A DNA stretch of 64,000 bases from Desulfosporosinus sp. (lineage in GTDB: Bacteria; Bacillota; Desulfitobacteriia; Desulfitobacteriales; Desulfitobacteriaceae): the NCBI GenBank assembly GCA_020692355.1, contig JAIMKP010000002.1, positions 1 through 64,000 on the forward strand, given 5' to 3'. The notes beneath the pieces are model-generated. The model was given only the letters and a program-made list of their open reading frames with translations. It was not told the DNA's origin and made no database searches. Positions 17,168 through 25,353 of the stretch are shown piece after piece (the stretch's first letter is position 1; the number at the start of each line of letters is the position of its first letter). The position numbers and the translations under genes are program-made.

Positions 17168-17295
17168 CTACGATACCCCATTCGTTTAAAAATCATGCCA
17201 CATTTACACAGCAGCGCCGAATGCCCGCACAACCATGATATTCTCTTTTTTAGCCCAGAAATCCTCCTCAGAAATATACAATTTGTCGCACAGAG

Positions 17296-17323
17296 AAGAA
17301 CCCTAGCCAAAGCCAGGGTTCTT
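17296..17323. terminator. Hairpin between doxX-like gene and cbiD
   Basis: AAGAACCCT and AGGGTTCTT pair perfectly across a 10-nt centre (with an extra GCC/GGC possible inside). It lies downstream of the DoxX gene and upstream of cbiD, a natural place for the sigma-54 transcript to end. No U-tract follows on either strand, so intrinsic termination is only moderately supported. A regulatory hairpin in the cbiD leader is possible. The rest of 17168-17377 shows nothing else recognisable. Confidence 0.45.
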
Positions 17324-17377
17324 GTCGATCAAACCTTCCTAAATCCCATGTCTTTTGTCCGGGTTCAAATACCGAGT

Positions 17378-17920
17378 TTACATGTCTACTGGGAACCCTC
17401 GCTGGACAAAACTGTTGGTCAAACGGGGAAATTTAGCAATCAGTTTCTTCATGAAGAAGCGGTCGACACCGAGTTCATACGAAGCGGCTCCCCAAGCCAA
17501 GATAAACATGAAGGCTAAGACGTATTCTGCATTAGAAGAGAGTGTTCCGCTTAACAAGAAACTCATGTTCATAACCATGCCAAAAAAAGCAGCCAAGGTT
17601 GTAAAGCATCCGAGGATAAGACCTAAACCGACTAAGACTTCACCTGTTTTAACCAGAACAGCGAAAACTCCAGAACTAGGTAACAAGATGTTTTGAATAA
17701 TCCAGGCCCACCAGTCTGAGACACTCGGATGCGCAGCTGCTTTGGGGCCGCCGGATTTCATCAGGGCATCCGCCGTTTGAGCCAAACCACGGTTCAAGGT
17801 TCCGGCAACCGACGCTCCGTTGAAGCCAGTGCTCCACTTTTCTACGCCGGCCATAAGGAACTCATACCCGAAATAGAGACGGAGAAGCAGGGCAATGATA
17901 GCTTTAATTGGGTGTTTCAT
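17378..17920 (-). CDS. DoxX-family membrane protein
   Basis: A small membrane protein of 180 aa with about four transmembrane helices (~5-22, ~80-105, ~112-130, ~135-155) and the family's LLLRLYFGYEFLMAGVEKW opening and LVKTGEVLVGLGLILG segment. DoxX/DoxD relatives include a subunit of thiosulfate:quinone oxidoreductase and uncharacterised membrane proteins in thiol or redox stress; the function here is open. A strong AAGGAGG ribosome binding site precedes the ATG. It is the only gene behind a near-perfect sigma-54 promoter (18018-18033), divergent from a sigma-54 activator. It is therefore very likely the activator's target. Confidence 0.85.
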   Translation of the reverse strand: MKHPIKAIIALLLRLYFGYEFLMAGVEKWSTGFNGASVAGTLNRGLAQTADALMKSGGPKAAAHPSVSDWWAWIIQNILLPSSGVFAVLVKTGEVLVGLGLILGCFTTLAAFFGMVMNMSFLLSGTLSSNAEYVLAFMFILAWGAASYELGVDRFFMKKLIAKFPRLTNSFVQRGFPVDM

Positions 17921-18017
17921 AAAAATAAGACCTCCTTAAAATTTTGAGCGACAGGCTTACTACAGGGATGAATGCATGGGATTCAGTTTTCCTATCGCTT
18001 TGCTAGTATTATCTTAA

Positions 18018-18033
18018 AGCAATTTGCGTGCCA
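18018..18033 (-). promoter_or_regulatory. Sigma-54 (-24/-12) promoter of the DoxX gene
   Basis: The minus strand reads TGGCACGCAAATTGCT. This matches the RpoN consensus TGGCAC-N5-TTGCW with the correct 10 nt between the invariant GG and GC. It lies ~100 bp upstream of the DoxX start codon, facing that gene. The divergent gene encodes an enhancer-binding activator with a GAFTG loop, which such a promoter requires. Confidence 0.92.
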
Positions 18034-18111
18034 ACGTTGGATTAATTATGTAAGACCGCTACACATCGGAGTTTCTCGTGAATATGAACACTTGCGCTAT
18101 CTCATCCTTGT

Positions 18112-18247
18112 GTTAACATTAACATTCACATAGTTAACAGTGTTAACAGGTAAAATTTTTTTCAAGATCGGCAAGGCTTGCAGGAAAGCGGATAAATTTG
18201 GCGTATTTCTTCATATTAGCCGTGTTAACTCCTGGTTTCCGGTTAAC
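18112..18247. promoter_or_regulatory. Five TGTTAACA-type palindromes, likely activator binding sites
   Basis: GTTAAC occurs at 18112, 18133, 18142, 18224 and 18242, mostly within the longer palindrome TGTTAACA. Three form a cluster about 80-130 bp upstream of the sigma-54 promoter, a classic enhancer position. Two, arranged as an inverted pair (GTGTTAAC and GTTAACAC), lie 34-57 bp before the regulator's own GTG start, which suggests autoregulation. The Fis-type HTH of the adjacent activator is the obvious candidate binder; this is inferred. Confidence 0.75.
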
Positions 18248-18280
18248 ACTGAATATGAGGGCTAAGGATGAGGAGGCATC

Positions 18281-20524
18281 GTGGACGATCTATTTCAAGA
18301 ACTCCCTTATGCAGTGATAAAACTAAATCAAAAGAGTGAGATCATCGATCAAAATCAAGCCGCCCAGGCATATTTGCCTTATTTAGGCAGCACTTGGCTA
18401 AAGTCCTGCCTTAAACCGGAATCGCCTGAACCGCTCTTGCCAGGTTCAAACGCCATGGCCGGGGATGAGTGCCGCTATTGGGTAGGTTCGGAGAACCGCG
18501 TGTTTTTTGCCCAAGTTTTTAATGTGGCAGAGCATACCGATCGTCTGGTGCTGATCGGAGAAGAGCCGGATTTTCATACCCTTTTGCCCTCATCTTTAGA
18601 ACGTCTTTTTGAAGACTTTCCTTCCAAACCGGATAACGTCGCCGAGCGGATCGTTACGCTCATTCAGACTGCCTTGACTTTTGAGCGCTTTGATCTCTTG
18701 CGGGTGGATCCCAGTCAGCGCAAGTACGTCTATGCCTATTCTATTGGCATGGACGTCACCGGAGTCGTCCACACCGCCTATCGAACGATTCGAGAGACCG
18801 GCTTAGGTTGGTTGCTGCAACAGCAGCTCCCCCATCTGGTTGCGGATTTCAGCCCCGAGCATTTCTCTTTTCTCGAGGACCCGCAACTCTATGCCTCAGG
18901 CTTTCGCTCACTTCTCCGGGTGCCCATCGTCTTTGACTACAGCATTGTCGGAGCAATTCTGCTGGCCAGCGTAAACCCCAGTCATTTTCAGGTGGAGCAT
19001 GCCTGGCTCATTGATCGGATCGCCAGGCATGTCGCCCATTTCTTCTTTCACGCTGGAACCCTACTCCAGCGTGAATATCAAACTTTAGCCAATGCTACGC
19101 TCCTGCAGACTGTTTTAGCAGACATTCCCTCGGAAAAAGTTGAAGAATTTCTTCTCCTTTACTGTATCCAGCTTCGCCACATTTCCCAGGCCGAACGGGT
19201 CGGCATCTCCCTCCTCGATCAAACAAAGGGGTTACGCTGCTGTATCGTCGAAGCCGGCAAAGAGTTAGCAGGGATGACAGAATGGGGGCCGATTAAAAAC
19301 TCAGGAGTGCAGGAGATGCTCAATTTCAAAAGTATCGTAGCCTTTAACCTCGCCGATCCCCGTTATGAAAATATCGAAGAGGAACTCATAGGATCTGGCT
19401 TCACCGCCATTCTTTATGCTCCCATTGAAAACGAACAAGGGGAAATCATCGCCTTGTTGACCGCTGTCACATCTGACGAACGCGCCCTATCCCAGGCTTT
19501 AGCCGGGCTGTTCAAAGCCGCCTCGGAACAACTCGGGCTCATCCTCTCCAGAGCCCCACTACGGATCGAAGGCACCTCGACCAGGCGCAACCTCACCGCA
19601 TCCCAGATCCCCAATGGGTTTCAGCATATCATCGGCTCTTCTAATGCCATGAGGAAAACCATCCGCCAAGCTTCGGTCGCAGCCAAATATGATTTCCCCA
19701 TTCTGATTACCGGAGATACCGGAACCGGGAAAGAACTGTTTGCTAAAGCCATTCATGAATCCAGCTCAGTCGCAGCCGGTCCCTTCATCGTTGTCAACTC
19801 GGCAGCGATCCCCTCCAACCTCTTAGAATCCGAGCTATTTGGGTATCAGGAAGGAGCTTTTACCGGCGGTCTGCGCGGTGGTAAGAAAGGGAAGATCCTA
19901 CTAGCCCATCATGGTACGCTCTTTTTGGATGAGATCGGGGAACTATCCTCCGAGCTTCAAGCAAAACTCTTGCGTGTCTTGCAAGAGAAAGAGGTTGAGC
20001 CGCTCGGATCAACAAAGCCGTTCCGAGTAGAAGTACGCATTATCTCAGCTACCCACCGTAACCTGCAGCACATGGTGAAGGCTGGGGAATTTCGCCTAGA
20101 CTTGTTTTACCGTCTCAATGGAATTGAAATCAAACTTCCTCCCCTGCGCGAGAGGGAGAAGGATGTATTGGAACTTACCGAACATATTCTGGAATACCTC
20201 GCCAAATCCCACGGCACTCCCCTCAAGCGTTTGTCTGCCGAAGCGCAGGAGATGTTTTTGCATTATGCTTGGCCTGGGAATGTCCGGCAACTGCAAAACA
20301 TGATCAATCGGCTTTTCGTCTTTGTGGAGGGCCAGCTGATTACGACCAAGGATCTGCCTCCTGAACTAGTTATCCCTGAACTCTCCACAGATAAAGAGAA
20401 CGAGAAAGATAAACTTGAGAGGCTCTTAAAAGAATTCAATGGTAATAAAACTGCAATGGCCTTTCATTTAGGAATTACCCGAACAGGCCTCTGGAAAAAA
20501 CTCAAGCGGCTGGGAATCCAGTAA
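18281..20524 (+). CDS. Sigma-54-dependent transcriptional activator (PAS-like/GAF/AAA+/Fis)
   Basis: An enhancer-binding protein of 747 aa. The order is a PAS-like N-terminus (~1-75), two GAF-like sensory regions (~105-255 and ~270-425), an AAA+ domain (~448-680) and a Fis-type HTH (~705-747). The AAA+ domain has Walker A GDTGTGKE (~477), the sigma-54 contact loop GAFTGG (~524) and Walker B LFLDEIGE (~546). All residues needed for ATP-driven sigma-54 activation are present. The GTG start is supported by GATGAGGAGG. It lacks a receiver domain, so it should be switched by a small ligand or redox signal in the GAF domains rather than by phosphorylation. It is divergent from a DoxX gene with a consensus -24/-12 promoter. 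Confidence 0.93.
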   Translation: MDDLFQELPYAVIKLNQKSEIIDQNQAAQAYLPYLGSTWLKSCLKPESPEPLLPGSNAMAGDECRYWVGSENRVFFAQVFNVAEHTDRLVLIGEEPDFHTLLPSSLERLFEDFPSKPDNVAERIVTLIQTALTFERFDLLRVDPSQRKYVYAYSIGMDVTGVVHTAYRTIRETGLGWLLQQQLPHLVADFSPEHFSFLEDPQLYASGFRSLLRVPIVFDYSIVGAILLASVNPSHFQVEHAWLIDRIARHVAHFFFHAGTLLQREYQTLANATLLQTVLADIPSEKVEEFLLLYCIQLRHISQAERVGISLLDQTKGLRCCIVEAGKELAGMTEWGPIKNSGVQEMLNFKSIVAFNLADPRYENIEEELIGSGFTAILYAPIENEQGEIIALLTAVTSDERALSQALAGLFKAASEQLGLILSRAPLRIEGTSTRRNLTASQIPNGFQHIIGSSNAMRKTIRQASVAAKYDFPILITGDTGTGKELFAKAIHESSSVAAGPFIVVNSAAIPSNLLESELFGYQEGAFTGGLRGGKKGKILLAHHGTLFLDEIGELSSELQAKLLRVLQEKEVEPLGSTKPFRVEVRIISATHRNLQHMVKAGEFRLDLFYRLNGIEIKLPPLREREKDVLELTEHILEYLAKSHGTPLKRLSAEAQEMFLHYAWPGNVRQLQNMINRLFVFVEGQLITTKDLPPELVIPELSTDKENEKDKLERLLKEFNGNKTAMAFHLGITRTGLWKKLKRLGIQ

Positions 20525-20531
20525 ATAAAAT

Positions 20532-20567
20532 AAGCATGAACGCCGATCATTGATCGGGTTCATGCTT
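20532..20567. terminator. Bidirectional hairpin after the sigma-54 activator
   Basis: AAGCATGAAC ... GTTCATGCTT pair as a long stem, with an inner CCGAT/ATCGG extension and a small loop. It lies 8 bp after the activator stop and 14 bp from the convergent small gene, so it can serve both. A long U-tract is absent. Confidence 0.6.
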
Positions 20568-20580
20568 GCGCTCGGTCTAT

Positions 20581-20706
20581 TCACTTGTGGTTCACCTCAT
20601 GGGCTGCCTGGATATTGCGTTCCTTTTGGGTATCAAACTCGGAATAGTGAGGATCGCGTAGCGTAACCGGAGATTTCGGACGGGAAACCTTTTTCCGTGC
20701 TCCCAT
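20581..20706 (-). CDS. 41-aa basic small protein, unknown function
   Basis: A short, strongly charged protein starting MGARKKVSRPKSP and ending AAHEVNHK. It has no Cys, no membrane segment and no recognisable domain. The start at 20706 is chosen because AAGGAAGG sits 8 nt upstream; the frame is open for another 22 codons without a ribosome binding site. It lies between the sigma-54 activator (convergent) and the NifX-like gene, in the same orientation as the latter. I do not recognise it. The clear ribosome binding site is the main reason to call it a gene. Confidence 0.55.
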   Translation of the reverse strand: MGARKKVSRPKSPVTLRDPHYSEFDTQKERNIQAAHEVNHK

Positions 20707-20799
20707 GATCGGCCTTCCTTTCTGGCTGGAATCTACACCTAGTTTTTCCCGACGCCGCAGCGCTATACGCATTCAGACGTTTAGTTTTCTTAAACTATT

Positions 20800-21174
20800 T
20801 CAATGCTGGTGATGGTGTTCATGACCCTCATCATGATGTTCGCACACCCCATCCGTGGTAACCAAGCTACCGTCAGCATAAGCCGAAGCGACTTCACGCA
20901 CAGAGCCGCTGGCTCCGCGCAGGACTTCTAAACCTGAAGCTTCCAACCCCTCAATGGCGCCACCGCCAATACCGCCGGCAATCACGGTCTCAACCCCCTT
21001 AGACTTGAGGAGTTGGGCAATCCCAGCATGTTGGTGCTCAAAACCAGTGGCATCCAACACTTCCACTCCTACCACTTTGCCAGCCACGATCTCAAAGATC
21101 GTAAAGGCCTGGCTCCGGCCAAAATGGGCATTTACCATCGGACCGGCACTTGGAATAGCAATCTTCTTGTTCAT
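20800..21174 (-). CDS. Dinitrogenase iron-molybdenum cofactor (NifX/NifB-C) family protein, His-rich tail
   Basis: A small NifX-fold protein of 124 aa, the group of FeS/FeMo-cofactor carriers and MTH1175-like proteins also found outside nitrogen fixers. Typical features are IAIPSAGPMVNAHFGRSQAF at the start and AGGIGGGAIEGLEASG in the middle. The C-terminus is unusually metal-binding, with about seven His and a Cys in the last 14 residues (CEHHDEGHEHHHQH). The ATG at 21174 has AAAGGAG upstream; a TTG two codons earlier is possible. It follows the CGGC-domain gene by ~20 bp and probably shares its operator. No nif genes are seen, so a metal or FeS trafficking role is more likely than nitrogenase assembly. 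Confidence 0.85.
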   Translation of the reverse strand: MNKKIAIPSAGPMVNAHFGRSQAFTIFEIVAGKVVGVEVLDATGFEHQHAGIAQLLKSKGVETVIAGGIGGGAIEGLEASGLEVLRGASGSVREVASAYADGSLVTTDGVCEHHDEGHEHHHQH

Positions 21175-21194
21175 TGACAAAACACTCCTTTACA

Positions 21195-21701
21195 CTATCT
21201 TTGTCCACCAAAATGCTCATAATGTGTTCCCGTCACGATCTCCAGTTTGCCCCCATACTTGTTAACCATTTGAGTCGCTAAATGGTTGGGGCATTCCCCT
21301 TCCAGCGTACCTGCACACAAAGCACAGGCGACATCATGCGCTTGGGCCTCTGCAACTGGGTTGTCTGTAGAAAAAAAGCAGCGCACCGCACTTTCAACTT
21401 GTTCCAGAGGTTTATCCCCCAAATCGGGAGGAAAGAACTCATGACGAATCAGGCAGCTCGAAAGAAACAACGTCTCCATCCCATGCTGGACCATATGGTC
21501 CACGATGACGCTCGCTTTTTCCGCCTCTTTGTTGCCAGCGCAGCCACCGCAAGTGGATACCCCGATAAGCTGCAGCTCCTCACCCACCTTTTGGGCATGA
21601 GAGGCAAAGGCATCGGTTTTGCTAAAATAGGAATGAAGGCAATCAGCCATCGGACAGATAGTTTCTAACTTCTGACATCTTAGTATTCCGATCTTTCTCA
21701 A
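21195..21701 (-). CDS. CGGC-domain cysteine-rich protein
   Basis: A 168-aa protein with the defining CGGC motif (STCGGCAGN) plus ILRCQ, ICPMADC, LSSCLIRHEF and ALCAGT cysteines, giving a redox- or metal-binding character. CGGC proteins are found in anaerobes; their biochemical role is not established. The best start is a TTG at 21701 (then RKIGILRCQ), because ATGGAGGG, which opens the longer frame at 21716, is itself the Shine-Dalgarno. A CsoR/CstR-type operator lies at 21724-21740, directly in front. It is followed by the NifX-like gene, probably in one operon, suggesting metal or persulfide stress control. Confidence 0.82.
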   Translation of the reverse strand: MRKIGILRCQKLETICPMADCLHSYFSKTDAFASHAQKVGEELQLIGVSTCGGCAGNKEAEKASVIVDHMVQHGMETLFLSSCLIRHEFFPPDLGDKPLEQVESAVRCFFSTDNPVAEAQAHDVACALCAGTLEGECPNHLATQMVNKYGGKLEIVTGTHYEHFGGQR

Positions 21702-21723
21702 GATAAATCCCTCCATAGGTTAT

Positions 21724-21740
21724 ATACCCCTAGGGGGTGT
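21724..21740. promoter_or_regulatory. CsoR/CstR-type operator before the CGGC gene
   Basis: ATACCCCTAGGGGGTGT is a 17-bp near-perfect palindrome (ATACCC-N5-GGGTGT). It has the same form as known CsoR-family operators such as the B. subtilis copper site (ATACCC-N5-GGGTAT). It lies 23-39 bp upstream of the TTG start and almost repeats the site before trxB (52189-52205). The regulator gene is not in the window. Copper, nickel/cobalt or persulfide sensing cannot be distinguished from the site alone. Confidence 0.7.
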
Positions 21741-21869
21741 CTGCAGCCTTATGATACCGCTCGCGGAGATAGGTTGTCAACAAAATTTGTCTCTTTCTTT
21801 TGCCTCTTGCTTATTGAATGATAAAATGTCTATCAGATACAATCTGTAACATGGGAGGTTATATTTCTA

Positions 21870-22751
21870 ATGTGGAATTCCCCCGCCGAACTATCACAGA
21901 CTTTGAGCCAACAAGGGTATTTATTAGGCCCTGATGCGGCAACTACCCTCTTCTTGGCTCTGGCCTTAGAAAAACCTTGTCTCCTGGAAGGCCCCGCCGG
22001 TGTCGGTAAAACCCAACTAGCCCTATCGTTAGCCGAGGTCACTGGCCGCCATCTGATCCGGCTTCAGTGCTATGAGGGACTGGACACGACCAAAGCCCTC
22101 TATGACTGGGATTATGCTAAACAACTTCTACGCTTGCAATTGGCAAAAGGCACCAGTTGGAATGAAGTTAAAACCGATCTTTTCTCATCCGAATTCTTGT
22201 TGGCCCGTCCCTTACTGCAGGCACTCCTTTCACCCGATCCAGCGTTACTCTTAATCGACGAGCTGGACAAGAGCGACGAAGAATTTGAAAGTTTTCTCCT
22301 TGAACTGTTAGCGGAATTTCAGGTGACCATTCCCGAACTTGGAACACTAAAGGCTAAGACCAAACCGCTCGTGATCTTGACGAGCAACAATAGCCGGGAT
22401 TTTAGCGATGCCCTGCGCCGCCGTTGTGTCCAACTTCAGCTGACCTATCCCTCTTTGGAACAAGAAACGGCCATTTTGCGGCGGAAGTGTCCAGAAATCG
22501 CCGACCGGCTTAATCAAGATGTCGCAGAGTTTGTGGCCAAGGTGCGCAAACTGCCGTTGCGCAAACTCCCCAGTGTCTCGGAAAGCCTTGATTTTGCCCG
22601 CGCCCTCCATGCCTTGAGGGAAGATTCCCTCGATCTGGAGCGCCTGGTGGGAACGTTAGGCATTTTATTAAAATATCCTCAAGACCTCATCAAACTTGAA
22701 GAAAGGCTTCGCCAGTGGCAAGCTGAGAACCAGAAAAGCCAGGGGAGGTAA
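21870..22751 (+). CDS. MoxR-type AAA+ ATPase (CoxD-like)
   Basis: An AAA+ chaperone-like ATPase of 293 aa, with Walker A GPAGVGKTQ (~49-57), Walker B LLLIDELDKSDEEFESF (~128-144), a sensor-1 LTSNNSRD and the arginine-rich DALRRRCVQL segment. MoxR proteins pair with von Willebrand A (VWA) proteins to mature or insert metals into partner enzymes; CoxD does this for Mo-Cu CO dehydrogenase. A VWA/CoxE gene follows after 6 bp, so they form the usual pair. The enzyme they serve is not adjacent. A molybdopterin-binding protein is encoded convergently just beyond, hinting at a molybdenum hydroxylase. Confidence 0.88.
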   Translation: MWNSPAELSQTLSQQGYLLGPDAATTLFLALALEKPCLLEGPAGVGKTQLALSLAEVTGRHLIRLQCYEGLDTTKALYDWDYAKQLLRLQLAKGTSWNEVKTDLFSSEFLLARPLLQALLSPDPALLLIDELDKSDEEFESFLLELLAEFQVTIPELGTLKAKTKPLVILTSNNSRDFSDALRRRCVQLQLTYPSLEQETAILRRKCPEIADRLNQDVAEFVAKVRKLPLRKLPSVSESLDFARALHALREDSLDLERLVGTLGILLKYPQDLIKLEERLRQWQAENQKSQGR

Positions 22752-22757
22752 AAACAC

Positions 22758-24083
22758 ATGGTTCACATCCTGCAACTCATTACCGCCCTGCGCCAAGCAC
22801 TACCCCTCTCCACTCAGGATGTTATTGAGACCATGGACGCACGTGTTCGCTTTCCCTTCCTCCCCGAGAAGGATGTCTTACGCACACTTCTCATCCACCG
22901 GCCAGAGGATGTTCCGACCTTTGACTTTATCTGGGACCTACTGTTCGGCGACTTGCAATCCCTATCAAGCCCTGTCACACCTGCACACCAGGATGAGGGC
23001 AATTCGAGCCCCGGCGGCCTCGGCTTCGGTCGTGGGACAGGTGGCATCAGCCTGGACCTGGGCGCATCCGCAGCCGTGCAATCCAGTCTGGCGTTGCGAG
23101 CGCTTGCCTTACTTGAAGCCCTGGCCCCCTTACAGAACGAAGAAGAGACCCTTAAACAACTCTTGGGAGAGCTAGGGCTCTACGCTTGGCTCAACTCTCA
23201 AGCGTTGTCTTACCAACGCGGGGAAATCTCGAGTGATGCCTGGGACACCGCCCAGGAAGAATTTCTCGCCTTGCAGTTCGCTCTCAGTCAGGTGATACAA
23301 GCCTGGCAAATCAAGCGGGAGAATTCTTGGGATCACCTTGTGCAACAACACTGGCGTTATCGACCCTTACTCAACTTATCTCCTGCAGAAAAACGCCTCG
23401 TTCAGGCTGCTATCCGTCAGTGGGGGCGGACTTTAGCCGTGCATCCGGGATCACGCTTTAGGCCCAGCTCTCGGGGGACGCTCGACATCTCAGCTAGCCT
23501 CCGGCAGGCCGCACGCCGGGACGGTTTTATCTTTCAACCCGCCCGGAAAACCCGGATCACCAAGGTACCTGAACTCGTCGTGCTTTGCGATGTTTCTAAC
23601 TCTGTCGCTCCTTATGTAGAGTTCCTGCTTTATCTCGTTTTAAAACTGCGCAGCCACTTCCGTCGCATCCGGCTATTTCTCTTTATCGACACACTCTTCG
23701 AAATCCAGAACCTTCCCTTTGATCCTGATCTCAGCGAAGTGGACAAGATGATTGAAACCTGGGCACATAAAGGAAGTTCAGGCTTTTCCGATTATGGCCG
23801 GGTCTTTCGCGAGTTTGCTGACACGGTGTTGCCCGGCGTCAGTGCACGCTCGACCTTGCTCATCCTTGGGGATGGCAAAAACAATTATCGCCCACCCCAA
23901 ACCGAATACTTGGCAGCCATTCAAGAGAAAGTCCGCCGGGTGATTTGGCTGAATCCGCTGGAAGCGGACGAATGGAGAGAACGAGATAATGTTTTGGCGC
24001 TTTATCGGGAACACTGTACTCAAGTCTTTCGCTGCCGGACGCTCGACGATCTTCAGATCATCGCCCGAAAACTGCTGCGCTAG
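22758..24083 (+). CDS. VWA-domain protein, CoxE-like
   Basis: Partner of the preceding MoxR ATPase (441 aa). The C-terminal half is a von Willebrand A domain, with MIDAS motif DVSNS (~276-280) and the RSTLLILGDGKNNY segment. The N-terminal half is helical with a glycine-rich stretch (GGLGFGRGTGG). CoxE-type proteins act with CoxD in metal-centre assembly of molybdenum hydroxylases. The start is 6 bp from the MoxR stop, so the two are surely cotranscribed. Confidence 0.87.
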   Translation: MVHILQLITALRQALPLSTQDVIETMDARVRFPFLPEKDVLRTLLIHRPEDVPTFDFIWDLLFGDLQSLSSPVTPAHQDEGNSSPGGLGFGRGTGGISLDLGASAAVQSSLALRALALLEALAPLQNEEETLKQLLGELGLYAWLNSQALSYQRGEISSDAWDTAQEEFLALQFALSQVIQAWQIKRENSWDHLVQQHWRYRPLLNLSPAEKRLVQAAIRQWGRTLAVHPGSRFRPSSRGTLDISASLRQAARRDGFIFQPARKTRITKVPELVVLCDVSNSVAPYVEFLLYLVLKLRSHFRRIRLFLFIDTLFEIQNLPFDPDLSEVDKMIETWAHKGSSGFSDYGRVFREFADTVLPGVSARSTLLILGDGKNNYRPPQTEYLAAIQEKVRRVIWLNPLEADEWRERDNVLALYREHCTQVFRCRTLDDLQIIARKLLR

Positions 24084-24093
24084 TGACAGATGG

Positions 24094-25116
24094 TCATTTC
24101 CCGAACGGGCAATGCGGATAGGTGCAGACCGGGCATTCGAGGCAAAGGCCGCCGTGCCCCAGCTTGGCGATGTCCCGTTTCGTTAAGCGTTCACCAGCCA
24201 AAACCCGAGGGGCAATCAAATCAAACACGGTGGTCTTAGAATACATCACACATCCAGGTAGGCCCATGACCGGAATCCCATCCAGGTAAGCGAGGAGGAA
24301 CATCGCCCCCGGCAAAACCGGGGAACCATAGGTCACGACTTCAGCCCCCATCCCCTTAATCGCGCTCGGTGTCACATCATCGGGATCCACCGACATTCCC
24401 CCAGTGACCAGAACCATTTCTGCCCCCCGGGCGAGATGCTGCCGAATCCGCTCCTGGATCATTGGAATATCATCATCGGCAAAACTCTGTCCGATCACCT
24501 CTGAACCCCAGCCCTCAACTTTTGCCTGCAAAACAGGGCCAAACTTATCCTGTATCCGGCCGTGATAGACTTCGCTCCCAGTCGTCACCACCCCCACTTT
24601 CCAAGGCTTCAAGGGGCGGACTTGGAGAATCGGTTCAGCAAAGGTTCTGGCTGTGCGTTCAGCTTCTAATAGGATCGATTCTTCCACCATCAGTGGTACC
24701 ACGCGGGTGCCCGCCACTTTATCCCCAGCCTGAACTGGGCGGTGGCTATGCAAGGTGGCCAACACAATGTATTCCAGCGAATTCAGGGCCAGTATCCCTT
24801 CTTCTGTGGCATAGAGCAACCCAGGATATGCGGCTGTCAAGTTGACCTTCCCTTCATGGGGTTGACTGAGTAAGAGACCTGGGCCGGCAACAGCCATCGC
24901 TAAACGTTCAGCCGCCTCATTTTCGTGAATCAGTCCTGCGTTTTGATCCCAGACATAGATATGCTCTTTCCCCATGCTGAGAAGAACCGGAATGTCCTCT
25001 TTCCGTACGATATGCCCTTTGTGGAAGCGAACACCTTTTTTCTTACCGGGAATAATCTGAGTCATGTCATGGATCAATACACACCCTACGGCATCCTCTA
25101 CCCGAATCTTTTCCAT
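24094..25116 (-). CDS. MoeA-like molybdopterin-binding protein with C-terminal Cys cluster
   Basis: A 340-aa protein with a MoeA/CinA-type molybdopterin-binding domain in its second half (VGVVTTGSEVYHGRI, LVTGGMSVDPDDVTPSAIK, MGLPGCVMY). It lacks the full MoeA four-domain layout. The N-terminal part (VEDAVGCVLIHDMTQI) is typical of the variant found next to molybdenum enzymes in Firmicutes. The tail CLECPVCTYPHCPFGK holds four Cys and one His, a likely metal or FeS site. It is convergent with the MoxR/CoxE pair, whose stop is 10 bp away. Mo-cofactor handling for a hydroxylase or for the molybdoenzyme at 27-29 kb is likely. Confidence 0.85.
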   Translation of the reverse strand: MEKIRVEDAVGCVLIHDMTQIIPGKKKGVRFHKGHIVRKEDIPVLLSMGKEHIYVWDQNAGLIHENEAAERLAMAVAGPGLLLSQPHEGKVNLTAAYPGLLYATEEGILALNSLEYIVLATLHSHRPVQAGDKVAGTRVVPLMVEESILLEAERTARTFAEPILQVRPLKPWKVGVVTTGSEVYHGRIQDKFGPVLQAKVEGWGSEVIGQSFADDDIPMIQERIRQHLARGAEMVLVTGGMSVDPDDVTPSAIKGMGAEVVTYGSPVLPGAMFLLAYLDGIPVMGLPGCVMYSKTTVFDLIAPRVLAGERLTKRDIAKLGHGGLCLECPVCTYPHCPFGK

Positions 25117-25247
25117 CCTAAAATCCTCCTTTTCTCATAACGGAAGGCATGCTCATTTCTAAGCAGACCCCGGTTTCAGAAATCTGAAACGGCCGCTGGG
25201 CCATGGGCCGAAGCCTTTAGACTCCAGGGCTCGGTAGGTAAAAAGTA

Positions 25248-25276
25248 GCAAGAGGGAAAACCAGTTTCCCTCTTGC
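25248..25276. terminator. Hairpin between NrfD operon and MoeA-like gene
   Basis: GCAAGAGGGAAA and TTTCCCTCTTGC form a perfect 12-bp stem with a 5-nt loop. It lies ~75 bp downstream of the NrfD gene on the minus strand, and upstream of the MoeA-like gene. Only a weak U-tract is seen. It likely ends the molybdoenzyme operon transcript. Between the hairpin and the NrfD stop there is a short direct-repeat tract (variants of CTGACCT, 25310-25348). Confidence 0.6.
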
Positions 25277-25353
25277 ATGTTACCTTATTCGCCTCATGAG
25301 ATCAAGTCCTGACCTATCATCCGACTTCCGACCTCTGACCTCTGACTTCTTAA

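Noticed and set aside
20800-21174. Nitrogenase-cofactor protein as evidence of nitrogen fixation
   Set aside because: NifX-fold small proteins are common in non-diazotrophs, and no nifHDK, nifB or nifE/N is present.
25310-25348. CTGACCT-like direct repeats as a possible CRISPR or regulatory array
   Set aside because: Units are 7-9 bp, imperfect and without spacers; best seen as local sequence duplication after the NrfD stop.
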